Shown in pieces: positions 8,813 through 18,302 of a stretch of 64,000 bases of DNA. The stretch is from Burkholderiales bacterium (GTDB lineage Bacteria; Pseudomonadota; Gammaproteobacteria; Burkholderiales; Burkholderiaceae_C), in NCBI GenBank assembly GCA_016223165.1, contig JACRPO010000005.1, positions 124,001-188,000 of the forward strand. The letters run 5' to 3'. Position 1 is the first letter of the stretch; every line of letters starts with the position of its first letter. A program made the position numbers and the translations under genes. The notes under the pieces are model-generated. The model saw only the letters and a list, made by a program, of their open reading frames with translations, was not told the origin of the DNA and did not search any database.

Positions 8813-11398
8813 TCAGGCCGACGGCCGCGCATGCCGGTCGAGAACCTCGAGCATGCGCGCCAGGTCGATCGGCTTGGTCAGGTAGTCGGCAAAGCCGGCG
8901 GCGCGTCCGCGCGCCAGGTCCGAGGGCATCGCGTGCGCGCTCACCGCGACGACCGCGATGTCGCGCGTGGCCGGGTCCTCGCGCAGCACCTTCATCACCG
9001 ACCAGCCGTCCATCTCGGGCAGGTGGATGTCGAGCAGGATGAGGCGCGGGACGTGGCGGCGCGCCAGCTCGAGCCCGACGCCCGGCGTGGCGGCAGGCAG
9101 CACCCGCCACTGCGGGCGCAGCGCCGCCATCTCCTGCACGAGCAGCATGTTGACCGGGTTGTCCTCGATGCACAGCAGCTCGAGCGAGGCCTGCACGGCC
9201 GGCGGCGCCGTGGCGGGCAGCGGCGCCATCGAAGGCGGTGGCGGCGGCGCATCGTCGGCCTTGGGCAACAGCACCCAGAACGTGCTGCCGCGGCCGGGCT
9301 CGCTGTCGACGCCGATGCTGCCGTGCATCAGCTCGACGAGGCGGCGCGAGAGCGCGAGCCCGATGCCGGCGCCCTCGATGCCCGTGCGCGCGGCGTCCAG
9401 GCGTTCGAAGGGCACGAAGAGGCGCGCGCGCTGCGCTTCGTCGAGGCCGGGCCCGGTGTCGTCGACGCACACGCGCCAGTGTTCGCCATGGTCCTCGATG
9501 CGCACGGCGACGTGGCCGCCTTCGCGGTTGTACTTGACGGCGTTGCCGAGCAGGTTGAGCAGCACCTGCTTCAGGCGCGTGCGGTCGGCGCGCACCTTGT
9601 GCCGGTTGCCCGTCGGCGGCGCCGAGAGGCCGAGGCCACGCGCCTGGGCCTGCGTGCGCAGCATCGCCAGGCAGTCGGCCACCAGCGGCTGCAGGGCCAC
9701 GGTCTCGTTGCTGACGTTGAGGTGGCCGGCCTCGATGCGCGCCAGGTCGAGCACGTCGTTGATCAGCGTCAGCAGGTGCTGGCCGGCGGCGAGCACCTGG
9801 CGCACCTTGGCCGCGCCCGGCTCGCTGCCGTTGAGCTCCAGCGCCAGCAGCTGGCCGAAGCCCAGGATGGCGTTCAGCGGCGTGCGCAACTCGTGGCTCA
9901 TGCGCGAGAGGAACTCGCTCTTGGCGCGGTTGGCACGCTCGGCATCGTCGCGCGCGCTCGCCAGCGCCGCCGTGCGTTCCTGCACGCGTTGCTCGAGGTC
10001 GTCGGCGAGCCGGCGCAGCGCGCGCGCCGCGTCCAGGCGCTCGCCGATGTCGCGCGCGATCACCTGCACGCCGCGGCCTTCGGCGTCGGCGTACGGCGCC
10101 GCATTCACCTCCACGTCGACGGCGCTGCCGTCCAGGCGCAGGTACTTCTCGGCCAGCGGCGGCACGCGCTCGCCGGTACGCCGCATGTGCGCGCGCCGCT
10201 CCTGCACGGCGGCGTGCGAGTCGGGGTGGATGCGGTCGAGGACGGGTTCGCCCAGCAGCTGCGCGGCATCGGTGGCGCCGAACAGTCTGAGCGCCGCCGG
10301 GTTGACGTAGCTGAAACGGCCGCGGTGCGCGACATAGATCGCATCGGGCGCCTGCTCGAGCAGGTTGCGGTAGCGCCGCTCGCTTTGCGCCAGCTCGTGC
10401 TGCCAGCGCCCCGAGCGCCACAGCAGCCAGGCGATGGCCGCACCGGCGGTGAGGGCGACAACGAGCAGCGCCACCGCTACGAGGCGTTCGCGCTCGAAGC
10501 CGGCGGCCAGGGGCACCAGCGCCACGTCTTCGGCGAGGCCGACGACGACGACCAGCCCGAGCTGCGGTAGCCGCTTCCATGCGAACAGGCGGCGCACGCC
10601 GTCGACGTCGGCGACTTCGTTGTACGCGCCCTGCATCGCGTTGCGGTCGGCGAGGAAGGGCCGGTTGGCCGGCAGCGTGCGCCCCATCGCACGCTCGTGG
10701 TCGCGGCTGCGCGCGAGGAAACCGCCGTCCTCGCGCACGACGGTGACGACGTCGCGCTCGTCGAGCGCCAGAGCGGCGACGCGGCCGGCGAGGAACGTGG
10801 TCGGCACCGCGATGTTCATCGTGCCGTCGAAGCGGCCGCCCTTCAGCAAAGGGCGGTTGACGATGAAGACCCAGCGGTCCGTCATGCGCGAGGGCACCGC
10901 CGCGCCCACATGCTGGCGGTCGCGCCCTTCGAGGTGCACGCGAAAGTGTTCGCGGTCGGCGAGGTTGACAGTGGGCACGCCGAGGCTGTTGTAGAGCGTG
11001 CTGCCGTCGGCCGCGGCCACCGTCACGTGGCTGGCCGCGCCGGGCGGCAGCGCTGCCATCACGGCACGTGCGAGCGGGTCGAAGGCCTCGGCGTCGCCGC
11101 GCCAGGCACTGCGCAGCTGCAGCAGCGCGAGGTCGATGCCGCCGAGCAGCGCCTGCACGTGCCCGGCCATCGCGTCGGCGAGCTGCAGGCCGCGCTGCTC
11201 GGCGCGCAGTTCGGTCTGGCGCAGCAGCTCCCGGTGCGCGCGCTGGCTCTCGGCGAGGTAGAGGCCGGTGCCGGCGGCGATCAGCAGCGCCAGCAGCGCG
11301 GCCAGCCAGACCGCGGGGCGTTTGGGCAGCGGCAGCGGGTGGTGCGCGTTCAGGCTGCGCGGAGGGTTCGGGGACGGCACGACCAAGGCTCTTCGCAT
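8813..11398 (-). CDS. Membrane hybrid sensor histidine kinase
   Basis: An 861-residue kinase. Order: membrane helix ~29-48, periplasmic Cache-like sensor ~50-300, second helix ~305-327, PAS domain ~340-455, short coiled coil, HisKA with phospho-acceptor His502 (FLSRMSHELRTPLN), ATPase domain ~600-712 (N box LLNLLGNAVKYN, G boxes DDTGPGL and GAGIGLAL), a Pro-rich linker, then a receiver domain ~740-858 with Asp790 and Lys842. No output domain or partner regulator gene is next to it. It is divergent from putA with 123 bp between and convergent with hppD. The signal sensed is unknown; control of amino-acid catabolism is a guess from position. Confidence 0.9.
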   Translation of the reverse strand: MRRALVVPSPNPPRSLNAHHPLPLPKRPAVWLAALLALLIAAGTGLYLAESQRAHRELLRQTELRAEQRGLQLADAMAGHVQALLGGIDLALLQLRSAWRGDAEAFDPLARAVMAALPPGAASHVTVAAADGSTLYNSLGVPTVNLADREHFRVHLEGRDRQHVGAAVPSRMTDRWVFIVNRPLLKGGRFDGTMNIAVPTTFLAGRVAALALDERDVVTVVREDGGFLARSRDHERAMGRTLPANRPFLADRNAMQGAYNEVADVDGVRRLFAWKRLPQLGLVVVVGLAEDVALVPLAAGFERERLVAVALLVVALTAGAAIAWLLWRSGRWQHELAQSERRYRNLLEQAPDAIYVAHRGRFSYVNPAALRLFGATDAAQLLGEPVLDRIHPDSHAAVQERRAHMRRTGERVPPLAEKYLRLDGSAVDVEVNAAPYADAEGRGVQVIARDIGERLDAARALRRLADDLEQRVQERTAALASARDDAERANRAKSEFLSRMSHELRTPLNAILGFGQLLALELNGSEPGAAKVRQVLAAGQHLLTLINDVLDLARIEAGHLNVSNETVALQPLVADCLAMLRTQAQARGLGLSAPPTGNRHKVRADRTRLKQVLLNLLGNAVKYNREGGHVAVRIEDHGEHWRVCVDDTGPGLDEAQRARLFVPFERLDAARTGIEGAGIGLALSRRLVELMHGSIGVDSEPGRGSTFWVLLPKADDAPPPPPSMAPLPATAPPAVQASLELLCIEDNPVNMLLVQEMAALRPQWRVLPAATPGVGLELARRHVPRLILLDIHLPEMDGWSVMKVLREDPATRDIAVVAVSAHAMPSDLARGRAAGFADYLTKPIDLARMLEVLDRHARPSA

Positions 11399-11521
11399 CG
11401 AGCGTAGCAGAGCGCCTCGTGCGGCCGCAGCGCGGCGCCGGCGCCGGGTTTGTGATAGCAGCGCCCCTCCCTGGCCTCCCGGCCTCCCGCGGCGGCGCTA
11501 CCGCCCTACCATCGCCGCTCC

Positions 11522-14500
11522 ATGACCGCCATCCTGCCGACCGGTGCGCTCGCAGCCTCGCCGCTGCGCGCCGCGATCACCGCGCTCACGCGCACGCCCG
11601 AGCCCGAGCTGCTGCCCGGCCTGCTGCAGCAAGCCGAGCTGAGCCCGGCACAGGCCGCCGCTGCGCAGGCGCTGGCACTGCGCATCGCGCGCGGCGTGCG
11701 CGAGCGTGCGCGCGAGGGCGGCCGCGCCGGGCTCGTGCAGGGGCTGCTGCAGGAGTTCGCGCTCAGCTCGGCCGAAGGCGTGGCGCTGATGTGCCTGGCC
11801 GAGGCGCTGCTGCGCATCCCGGACGCGGCGACGCGCGACGCGCTCATCCGCGACAAGATCGCCGCCGGCAACTGGCAGCAGCACCTCGGGCAGAGCCCTT
11901 CGCTGTTCGTGAACGCCGCCGCCTGGGGCCTCTTGCTCACCGGCAAGCTCGTGGCCACGCACAGCGACGCCGGCCTCACCGCGACGCTCAGGCGCGTGGT
12001 GGCGCGCGGCGGCGAGCCGCTGGTGCGCAAGGGCGTGGACATGGCGATGCGGTTGATGGGCGAGCAGTTCGTCACCGGCGAAACCATCGAGCAGGCGCTC
12101 GCCAGCGCCCGCGAGCGCGAGGCGCAGGGCTTCCGCTACAGCTACGACATGCTCGGCGAGGCAGCCATGACGGCGGCCGACGCCGCGCGCTACTTCGCCG
12201 CCTACGAGACCGCCATCCACGCCATCGGGCGCGCAGCGGCCGAACAGGCGGCCCGCCGCGCGGCGGCCGGCGAGGCCTGGAGCGGCGTCGTCGAGGGGCC
12301 GGGCATCTCGATCAAGCTGTCGGCATTGCACCCGCGTTATGCGCGCGCGCAGGTGGCGCGCGTGCTTTCCGAGCTGTACCCCCGGCTCGCGCAACTGGCG
12401 CGGCTGGCGCGGCGGCACGACATCGGCCTCAACATCGACGCCGAGGAGAGCGAGCGCCTCGAGCTCTCGCTCGAGCTGCTCGAGCGCCTGTGCTTCGAGC
12501 CCGACCTCGCGGGCTGGCACGGCATCGGCTTCGTCATCCAGGCCTACCAGAAGCGCTGCCCCGCCGTGGTGGACTGGCTCGTCGACCTGGCCCGGCGCAG
12601 CGGCCACCGCCTGATGGTGCGCCTCGTGAAGGGCGCCTACTGGGACAGCGAGATCAAGCGCGCGCAGGTCGACGGCCAGGACGGCTACCCCGTGTATACG
12701 CGCAAGCCGCACACCGACGTGGCCTACATCGCCTGCGCGAAGAAGCTGCTCGCGGCGCCCGAGGCCGTGTACCCGCAGTTCGCGACGCACAACGCGATGA
12801 GCCTGGCGGCGATCCACGAGATCGCGGGGCCCGCCAGCTACCGGCCGGGGCAGTACGAGTTCCAGTGCCTGCACGGCATGGGCGAGCCGCTGTACGAGCA
12901 GGTGGTGGGGCCTGTCGGCGATGGCCGGCTTGGCCGAGAGCAGTCGAAGGCCGGCCTCGGCCGAGAACAGTCGAAGGCCGGCCTCGGCCGAGAACGGTCG
13001 AAGGCCGGCCTAGGCCGGCCGTGCCGCATCTACGCCCCCGTGGGCACGCACGACACGCTGCTCGCCTACCTCGTGCGCAGGTTGCTCGAGAACGGCGCCA
13101 ACACGTCGTTCGTCAACCGCATCGCCGACGAGAACATTCCGCTCGAGGACCTCGTGCGCGACCCGGTGGACATCGTGCGCGCCGCCGCGGCGCGCGAAGG
13201 CGTGGCCGGCGCGCCGCATGCGGCCATCCCCTTGCCGGCGGCCTTGTACGGCGAGCATCGCGCCAATTCGCGCGGACTCGACCTCGCCGACGAGCGCACG
13301 CTGGCGGCGCTGGCACGGTCATTTGCCGACGACGCTGCGCAGGCCGGCTCGCGCTGGCGCGCCGAGCCACTGCTGGGCGCCGGGGCGCCAGAGGGGCAGG
13401 GGCAGGGGCAGGGACAGGACCACGGTGGAGGCTGGCAGCCGGTGCGCAACCCGGCCGACCGCGACGACATCGTCGGCCAGGTGCGCGAGGCCACGGCCGA
13501 CGACGTGCGCGCCGCGCTCGACGAAGCGGCACGGGCCGCGGCTGGCTGGGCCGCCACGCTGCCGGGCGAACGTGCGGCCTGCCTGCGCGGCGCCGCCCGC
13601 CGGCTCGACGCGCAGATGCCGGCGCTGATCCCGCTGCTCGTGCGCGAGGCGGGCAAGACCTGCGCCAACGCGGTGGCCGAGGTGCGCGAGGCGGTCGACT
13701 TCCTGCGCTACTACGCGGGCGAGGTGGTGCGCGACTTCGACAACGCCACGCATGTGCCGCTCGGGCCCGTGGTGTGCATCAGCCCCTGGAACTTTCCGCT
13801 CGCCATCTTCACCGGCCAGGTGGCGGCGGCGCTGGCGGCGGGCAACGTCGTGCTCGCCAAGCCGGCCGAGCAGACACCGCTCGTCGCCGCGGCCGCCGTG
13901 CGTGCGTTGCATGAGGCCGGTGTGCCGCGCGGCGCGCTGCAGCTGCTGCCCGGCCGCGGCGAGACGGTGGGCGCACCACTGGTGGCCGATGCGCGCGTCG
14001 AGGGCGTGCTCTTCACCGGCAGCACCGAGGTCGCGCGCCTCCTGCAGCGCACGCTCGCCGGCCGCCTCGGCGCCGGCGGCCGGCCGGTGCCGCTGGTCGC
14101 CGAGACCGGCGGCCAGAACGCGATGCTCGTCGACAGCTCGGCGCTGGCCGAGCAGGCGGTAGCCGACATCGTGAGCTCGGCCTTCGACAGCGCCGGCCAG
14201 CGCTGCTCGGCGCTGCGCCTGCTGTGCGTGCAGGAAGACGTGGCCGAGCGCCTCATCGCCATGCTGAAGGGCGCGACGCAGGAGCTGCGGCTGGGCGACC
14301 CGCGCGAGCTCGCCACCGACGTCGGCCCGGTCATCGACGACGAGGCGCGCCAGGGCATCGAACGCCATGTCGAGGCGATGGCCGCGCGCGGGCGCGCGGT
14401 GTGGCGCCTGCCGCTCGCGGCGGGTACGGCGGGCACGGCCGCGGCCCGCACGCTCGCAGCCGGCAGCGCTGCCGGCACTGCGGCGGCCGGCCCGGCGAGC

Positions 14501-15517
14501 CGAGCCGGCCACTTCGTCGCGCCGACGATCGTCGAGATCGAACAGGTCGCCGAGCTCGAGCGCGAAGTCTTCGGGCCCGTGCTGCACGTGCTGCGCTTCG
14601 CGCGCGAGCAACTGCCGCAGACGCTGGAGGCGGTCAACGCCACCGGCTACGGCCTCACGCAAGGCGTGCACACGCGCATCGACGAGACGGTGGCGCAGGT
14701 GCTCGCAACGGCGCGGGCCGGCAACCTCTACGTCAACCGCAACATCGTCGGTGCCGTCGTCGGCGTGCAGCCTTTCGGCGGCGAGGGCCTGAGCGGCACC
14801 GGCCCGAAGGCGGGCGGGCCGCTGTACCTGCTGCGCCTGCTCGCCGCGCGGCCCGTGCAGGCGGCGCGCCTCGCGGTGGCGCACGCCGGCCGCGCCAGTC
14901 TGCCGCCGGTGCGCGGCGTCGGCGTGGAGGCCGTGCAGGCCGGGCACATGGCGGGTGCCGCCCAGGCGCTGGACGCGCTGCGCAGCTGGGCGGTGGCGCA
15001 GGGCCACGCGCTGCTGGCGGCGCATTGCGACCGCGCGGCGGCGGAGTCGCCGGTCGGCATCTGGCACGCGTTGCCCGGCCCCACGGGCGAGGCCAACCTC
15101 TACGCGGTGCTGCCGCGCGAGACCGTGCTGTGCCTTGCCGGAGAGGGGCCCGCGGGCGACGCCGACCGGCTGACGCAGCTCGCCGCCGTGCTCGCGGTGG
15201 GCAGCCGTGCGCTCTGGCCGGCCGCGGCGCAGGCGCTGCGAGAAAGGCTGCCCGGCGACGTGCGCGAGTGCATCGCGCTCGCGACGGACTGGTCCGCACC
15301 CGGCACGCCCTTCGACGCGGTGCTGCAGCACGGCGACGCGGCGGGGCTCCTGTGCACGGCCGCCGTGCTGGCGCGTCGCGGCGGGGCGCTCATCGGCCTC
15401 ACCGGCCTCGCGCCGGGTGAGGCGCGCGTGCCGCTCGAGCGGCTCGTCATCGAACGCTCGCTCAGCATCAACACCGCTGCCGCGGGCGGCAATGCGAGCC
15501 TGATGACCCTCGGGTAG
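11522..15517 (+). CDS. putA: Bifunctional proline dehydrogenase / P5C dehydrogenase
   Basis: A 1331-residue PutA that oxidises proline to glutamate. Proline dehydrogenase spans ~185-530 (GPGISIKLSALHPRY, RLVKGAYWDSEIK). P5C dehydrogenase spans ~610-1100, with Glu861 (AETGGQNAML) and catalytic Cys895 (GQRCSALRLL). The C-terminal ALDH-like domain ends in the conserved SINTAAAGGNASLMTLG. No N-terminal ribbon-helix-helix is present, so this is a non-DNA-binding PutA and is not its own repressor. Odd insertions: a 9-residue repeat at 468-503, a GQ repeat near 627, and an Ala/Gly-rich insert near 965-990. All leave the frame open. Confidence 0.95.
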   Translation: MTAILPTGALAASPLRAAITALTRTPEPELLPGLLQQAELSPAQAAAAQALALRIARGVRERAREGGRAGLVQGLLQEFALSSAEGVALMCLAEALLRIPDAATRDALIRDKIAAGNWQQHLGQSPSLFVNAAAWGLLLTGKLVATHSDAGLTATLRRVVARGGEPLVRKGVDMAMRLMGEQFVTGETIEQALASAREREAQGFRYSYDMLGEAAMTAADAARYFAAYETAIHAIGRAAAEQAARRAAAGEAWSGVVEGPGISIKLSALHPRYARAQVARVLSELYPRLAQLARLARRHDIGLNIDAEESERLELSLELLERLCFEPDLAGWHGIGFVIQAYQKRCPAVVDWLVDLARRSGHRLMVRLVKGAYWDSEIKRAQVDGQDGYPVYTRKPHTDVAYIACAKKLLAAPEAVYPQFATHNAMSLAAIHEIAGPASYRPGQYEFQCLHGMGEPLYEQVVGPVGDGRLGREQSKAGLGREQSKAGLGRERSKAGLGRPCRIYAPVGTHDTLLAYLVRRLLENGANTSFVNRIADENIPLEDLVRDPVDIVRAAAAREGVAGAPHAAIPLPAALYGEHRANSRGLDLADERTLAALARSFADDAAQAGSRWRAEPLLGAGAPEGQGQGQGQDHGGGWQPVRNPADRDDIVGQVREATADDVRAALDEAARAAAGWAATLPGERAACLRGAARRLDAQMPALIPLLVREAGKTCANAVAEVREAVDFLRYYAGEVVRDFDNATHVPLGPVVCISPWNFPLAIFTGQVAAALAAGNVVLAKPAEQTPLVAAAAVRALHEAGVPRGALQLLPGRGETVGAPLVADARVEGVLFTGSTEVARLLQRTLAGRLGAGGRPVPLVAETGGQNAMLVDSSALAEQAVADIVSSAFDSAGQRCSALRLLCVQEDVAERLIAMLKGATQELRLGDPRELATDVGPVIDDEARQGIERHVEAMAARGRAVWRLPLAAGTAGTAAARTLAAGSAAGTAAAGPASRAGHFVAPTIVEIEQVAELEREVFGPVLHVLRFAREQLPQTLEAVNATGYGLTQGVHTRIDETVAQVLATARAGNLYVNRNIVGAVVGVQPFGGEGLSGTGPKAGGPLYLLRLLAARPVQAARLAVAHAGRASLPPVRGVGVEAVQAGHMAGAAQALDALRSWAVAQGHALLAAHCDRAAAESPVGIWHALPGPTGEANLYAVLPRETVLCLAGEGPAGDADRLTQLAAVLAVGSRALWPAAAQALRERLPGDVRECIALATDWSAPGTPFDAVLQHGDAAGLLCTAAVLARRGGALIGLTGLAPGEARVPLERLVIERSLSINTAAAGGNASLMTLG
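12923..13020 (+). repeat. 27-bp tandem repeat inside putA, ending in an 18-bp palindrome
   Basis: Three 27-bp units (12923-12949, 12950-12976, 12977-13003) encode GRLGREQSK, AGLGREQSK and AGLGRERSK, followed by a partial unit. The end, 13003-13020, is the perfect palindrome GGCCGGCCTAGGCCGGCC. The array sits in proline dehydrogenase between LYEQVVG and CRIYAPVGTHDTLLAYLV, two blocks that are close together in the family, so it looks like an insertion into a loop. Confidence 0.85.
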
Positions 15518-15555
15518 CGCGCGCACCCCAGCGCCCCCTGCACCCCAGCGCCCCC

Positions 15556-15654
15556 TGCGCCCCCTGCGCCTCCTGCGCCTCCTGCGCCTCCTGCGCCTCC
15601 TGCGCCTCCTGCGCCTCCTGCGCCCCGTGCGCCCCGTGCGCCCCGTGCGCCCCG
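15556..15654. repeat. 9-bp minisatellite downstream of putA
   Basis: Eleven units: one tgcgccccc, six tgcgcctcc (15565-15618) and four tgcgccccg (15619-15654), each group uniform inside. It begins 38 bp after the putA stop, in the 332-bp gap before the lacI-type gene. The rest of that gap (15655-15849) is plain GC-rich DNA and then the AT-rich lacI promoter (15785-15815). The array is strand-asymmetric and could affect transcription or replication; it encodes nothing I accept. Confidence 0.85.
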
Positions 15655-15849
15655 TGCGGCACGGCGCCTCACGCCGCTGCCGCGCCCCAGGCAGCCCCGC
15701 AGCGTCGCGACGCTTGCCGGGCTGTCCTCGGGTCGAACCCCATCGAGGCGTCCCGGCAGCCGCCCAAGGCCTCGGGAAAGTACTCATGTGTGATTGATTG
15801 ATTTATTTTCTGTGATGTCTACGATGCTCCCATCAACGCATCGCATCCG

Positions 15850-16884
15850 ATGACCTCACCCGCCACCATCGCTGACATTGCCCGCCTGGCCGGCGTGGGC
15901 ACGGCGACGGTCGACCGGGTGCTCAACCACCGCCCCGGGGTCAATGCAGAGACGGTGCAGCGCGTGCTGCAGGTGGTGGCCGAGGTCGGCGCGCCGCCGC
16001 AGCGCGGCCGCCCGCGCAAGGGCGAGGGCTTCCGCTTCGCCTACGTGCTGCCGGCCGAGACGGTGCCGTTCAACGAACTGGTCGACCGGCTGATCGCGCA
16101 GGCGGCCGGGGAATTCCGCCACCAGCACATCACCGAGGTCACGCACCGCTTCGACAGCAGCGACGCCGCGGCCTTTGCCGCCGAGCTCGCGCAACTCGGC
16201 GAATGCGACGGCGTCGCCGTCATGGCGCCCGACCTGCCGCCGGTCAAGCTGGCGATCAACGAGCTCGTGCGCGCCGGCGTCCATGTCGTCACGCTGTTCT
16301 CGGACGTCGCCGGTTCCATGCGCGAGACGCACATCGGCGCCGACAACCGGGCCGCCGGCCGCACGGCCGGGCTGCTGCTCGGCCGCATGAGCCAGGCGGG
16401 CGGGCGCGACACGCTGCTGCTCAGCTCGCAGGCGACACGGTTGTCGGGCGAAATCGAGCGGCGCATCGGCTTCGCCCAGGTCATCGAAGAGCGCTTCCCC
16501 AAGCTGAAGGTGCAGCGCACGCCCGACCTGCCTGCCGGCGACACCGGCGCCTGCCGCGCGCTGCTGCGCTACCTGCGCAGCGACAGCGTCGACACCGCGC
16601 GCATCGCCGGCATCTACAACGTCGGCTCGGGCAGCGCCGGGGTCGCGCGGGCCGTCGAGAGCCTGGGCCTCACGGGCGGCGTCGCGGTGATCGCGCACGA
16701 CTTCACCGACGAGCACCGGGCGCTGCTCGGGGCCAACGGCCTGGCCTACGTGCTGCACCAGGACGTCCATTACTGCATCTCCGCGGCGGCGCGCGTGCTG
16801 CGCGCGCTGTGCGAGAACGTGCGCGGGGCACTGAACGTGGTGCAGCCGCGCGTCGAGATCCTGACCGCCGAGAACCTGCACTGA
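15850..16884 (+). CDS. LacI-family transcriptional regulator
   Basis: A 344-residue regulator. Residues 5-55 are the LacI helix-turn-helix and hinge (TIADIARLAGVGTATVDRVLN). The rest is a periplasmic-binding-protein-like sensor, with DNRAAGRTAGLLLGRM and IYNVGSGSAGVARAVES typical of sugar-sensing members. It is 53 bp upstream of, and co-directional with, the ABC importer and dihydroxyacetone-kinase genes, so it most likely controls them in response to the imported polyol or ketose. Its own promoter region (15785-15815) is AT-rich, with GATTGATTGATTTATT. Confidence 0.92.
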   Translation: MTSPATIADIARLAGVGTATVDRVLNHRPGVNAETVQRVLQVVAEVGAPPQRGRPRKGEGFRFAYVLPAETVPFNELVDRLIAQAAGEFRHQHITEVTHRFDSSDAAAFAAELAQLGECDGVAVMAPDLPPVKLAINELVRAGVHVVTLFSDVAGSMRETHIGADNRAAGRTAGLLLGRMSQAGGRDTLLLSSQATRLSGEIERRIGFAQVIEERFPKLKVQRTPDLPAGDTGACRALLRYLRSDSVDTARIAGIYNVGSGSAGVARAVESLGLTGGVAVIAHDFTDEHRALLGANGLAYVLHQDVHYCISAAARVLRALCENVRGALNVVQPRVEILTAENLH

Positions 16885-16937
16885 GCGCGGCGATCGGGTA
16901 TGTGCCCGTTGTCTGAACAAGAGAAGGAGACCTCTGA

Positions 16938-18281
16938 ATGGGAACACTGCTGACCAAGCTGCCCGGCGTGTCCGCCCTGGCAGCCGCCGCCGCGCTGAGC
17001 CTGGGCAGCACCGCTGCGCTGGCACAGGACAAGACCATCACCCTGTGCTGGGCCGCCTGGGACCCGGCCAATGCGCTGGTGGAACTCTCGAAGGACTTCA
17101 CGGCCAAGAGCGGCGTGAAGATGAAGTTCGAGTTCGTGCCCTGGCCGAACTTCGCCGACCGCATGCTCAACGAGCTGAACAGCAAGGGCAAGTTGTGCGA
17201 CCTCATCATCGGCGACAGCCAGTGGATCGGCGGTGCCGCCGAGAGCGGCCACTACGTGAAGCTCAATGACTTCTTCGCCAAGGAAGGCATCAAGATCAGC
17301 GACTTCGCACCCGCCACCGTCACCGGCTATGCCGAGTGGCCCAAGGGCACGCCGAACTACTGGGCGCTGCCGGCGATGGGCGACGCGCTCGGCTGGACCT
17401 ACCGCAAGGACTGGTTCGCCAAGCCCGAGCTGCAGGCCGAGTTCAAGAAGAAGCATGGCCGTGACCTCGCCGCGCCCAGGACCTGGACCGAGTTCAAGCA
17501 GGTGGCCGAGTTCTTCTCGGGCCGCCAGATCGACGGCAAGAAGGTCTACGGCACCTACCTCTTCACCGAGCGCGGCAGCGAAGGCATCACGATGGGTGTG
17601 AGCAACGTGCTCTACCCGATGGGCTTCAAGTACCAGGACCCGAAGAAGCCGTACGCGATGGACGGCTTCGTCAACGGGCCCGACGCGATCAAGGGGCTCG
17701 AGTTCTACAAGGCGCTGTACAAGTGCTGCACGCCGCCGGGCCTGACCAACGCCTACATGGGCGAAGGGCTGGACGCGTTCAAGTCCGGACAGGTCGCGAT
17801 GCAGATGAACTGGTTCGCCTTCTTCCCCGGGCTGCACAAGGACCCCAACGTCGGCGGCGACAAGATCGGCTTCTTCGTCAACCCGAGCGACAAGGGCCGC
17901 GGCTCGCAGCTCGGCGGCCAGGGCCTCTCGGTGGTGGCGTACTCGCCCAACCGCAACGAGGCGCTGGCCTACGTCAAGTGGTTCGCCACGCTCGACGTGC
18001 AGAAGAAGTGGTGGGCGCTCGGCGGCTACTCGTGCCACAAGGGCGTGCTCAACGACCCCGGCTTCAAGAAGAGCGCGCCGTTCGCGGCCGAGTTCCTCGA
18101 CGCGATGGACCAGGTGGTCGACTTCTGGGCCGAGCCGAGCTATGCGCAGCTGCTGCTCGCCGAGCAGAAGCGCGTGCACGACTTCGTCGTCGCCGACAAG
18201 GGCTCGGCGAAACAGGCGCTCGACGGGCTCGTGGCCGACTGGAAGAAGGTGTTCAAGGAAGACGGCAAGTCGATGAAGTAG
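16938..18281 (+). CDS. ABC importer, periplasmic solute-binding protein (sugar/polyol type)
   Basis: A 447-residue family-1 extracellular solute-binding protein. Residues 1-30 are a signal peptide (TAALAQDK). The mature start ITLCWAAWDPANALVELSKD is close to sugar- and polyol-binding relatives. The ribosome site is GAGAAGGAGA. Six Cys are visible in the mature chain, more than usual, so disulfides are possible. It is the first gene of a tight run: binding protein, two permeases, a small membrane protein, two ATPases and kinase subunits. The ligand is probably a short polyol or ketose, inferred from the DhaK/DhaL genes. Confidence 0.9.
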   Translation: MGTLLTKLPGVSALAAAAALSLGSTAALAQDKTITLCWAAWDPANALVELSKDFTAKSGVKMKFEFVPWPNFADRMLNELNSKGKLCDLIIGDSQWIGGAAESGHYVKLNDFFAKEGIKISDFAPATVTGYAEWPKGTPNYWALPAMGDALGWTYRKDWFAKPELQAEFKKKHGRDLAAPRTWTEFKQVAEFFSGRQIDGKKVYGTYLFTERGSEGITMGVSNVLYPMGFKYQDPKKPYAMDGFVNGPDAIKGLEFYKALYKCCTPPGLTNAYMGEGLDAFKSGQVAMQMNWFAFFPGLHKDPNVGGDKIGFFVNPSDKGRGSQLGGQGLSVVAYSPNRNEALAYVKWFATLDVQKKWWALGGYSCHKGVLNDPGFKKSAPFAAEFLDAMDQVVDFWAEPSYAQLLLAEQKRVHDFVVADKGSAKQALDGLVADWKKVFKEDGKSMK

Positions 18282-18302
18282 ACGCAGCAGCGCAGCCGAC
18301 CG

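Noticed and set aside
15556..15654. CRISPR-like array
   Set aside because: Units are 9 bp with no spacers, so this is a minisatellite.
13319..15787. 822-codon frame opposite putA including an Arg/Gly ladder
   Set aside because: The ladder is only the reverse reading of the 9-bp minisatellite; putA is clearly the real gene.
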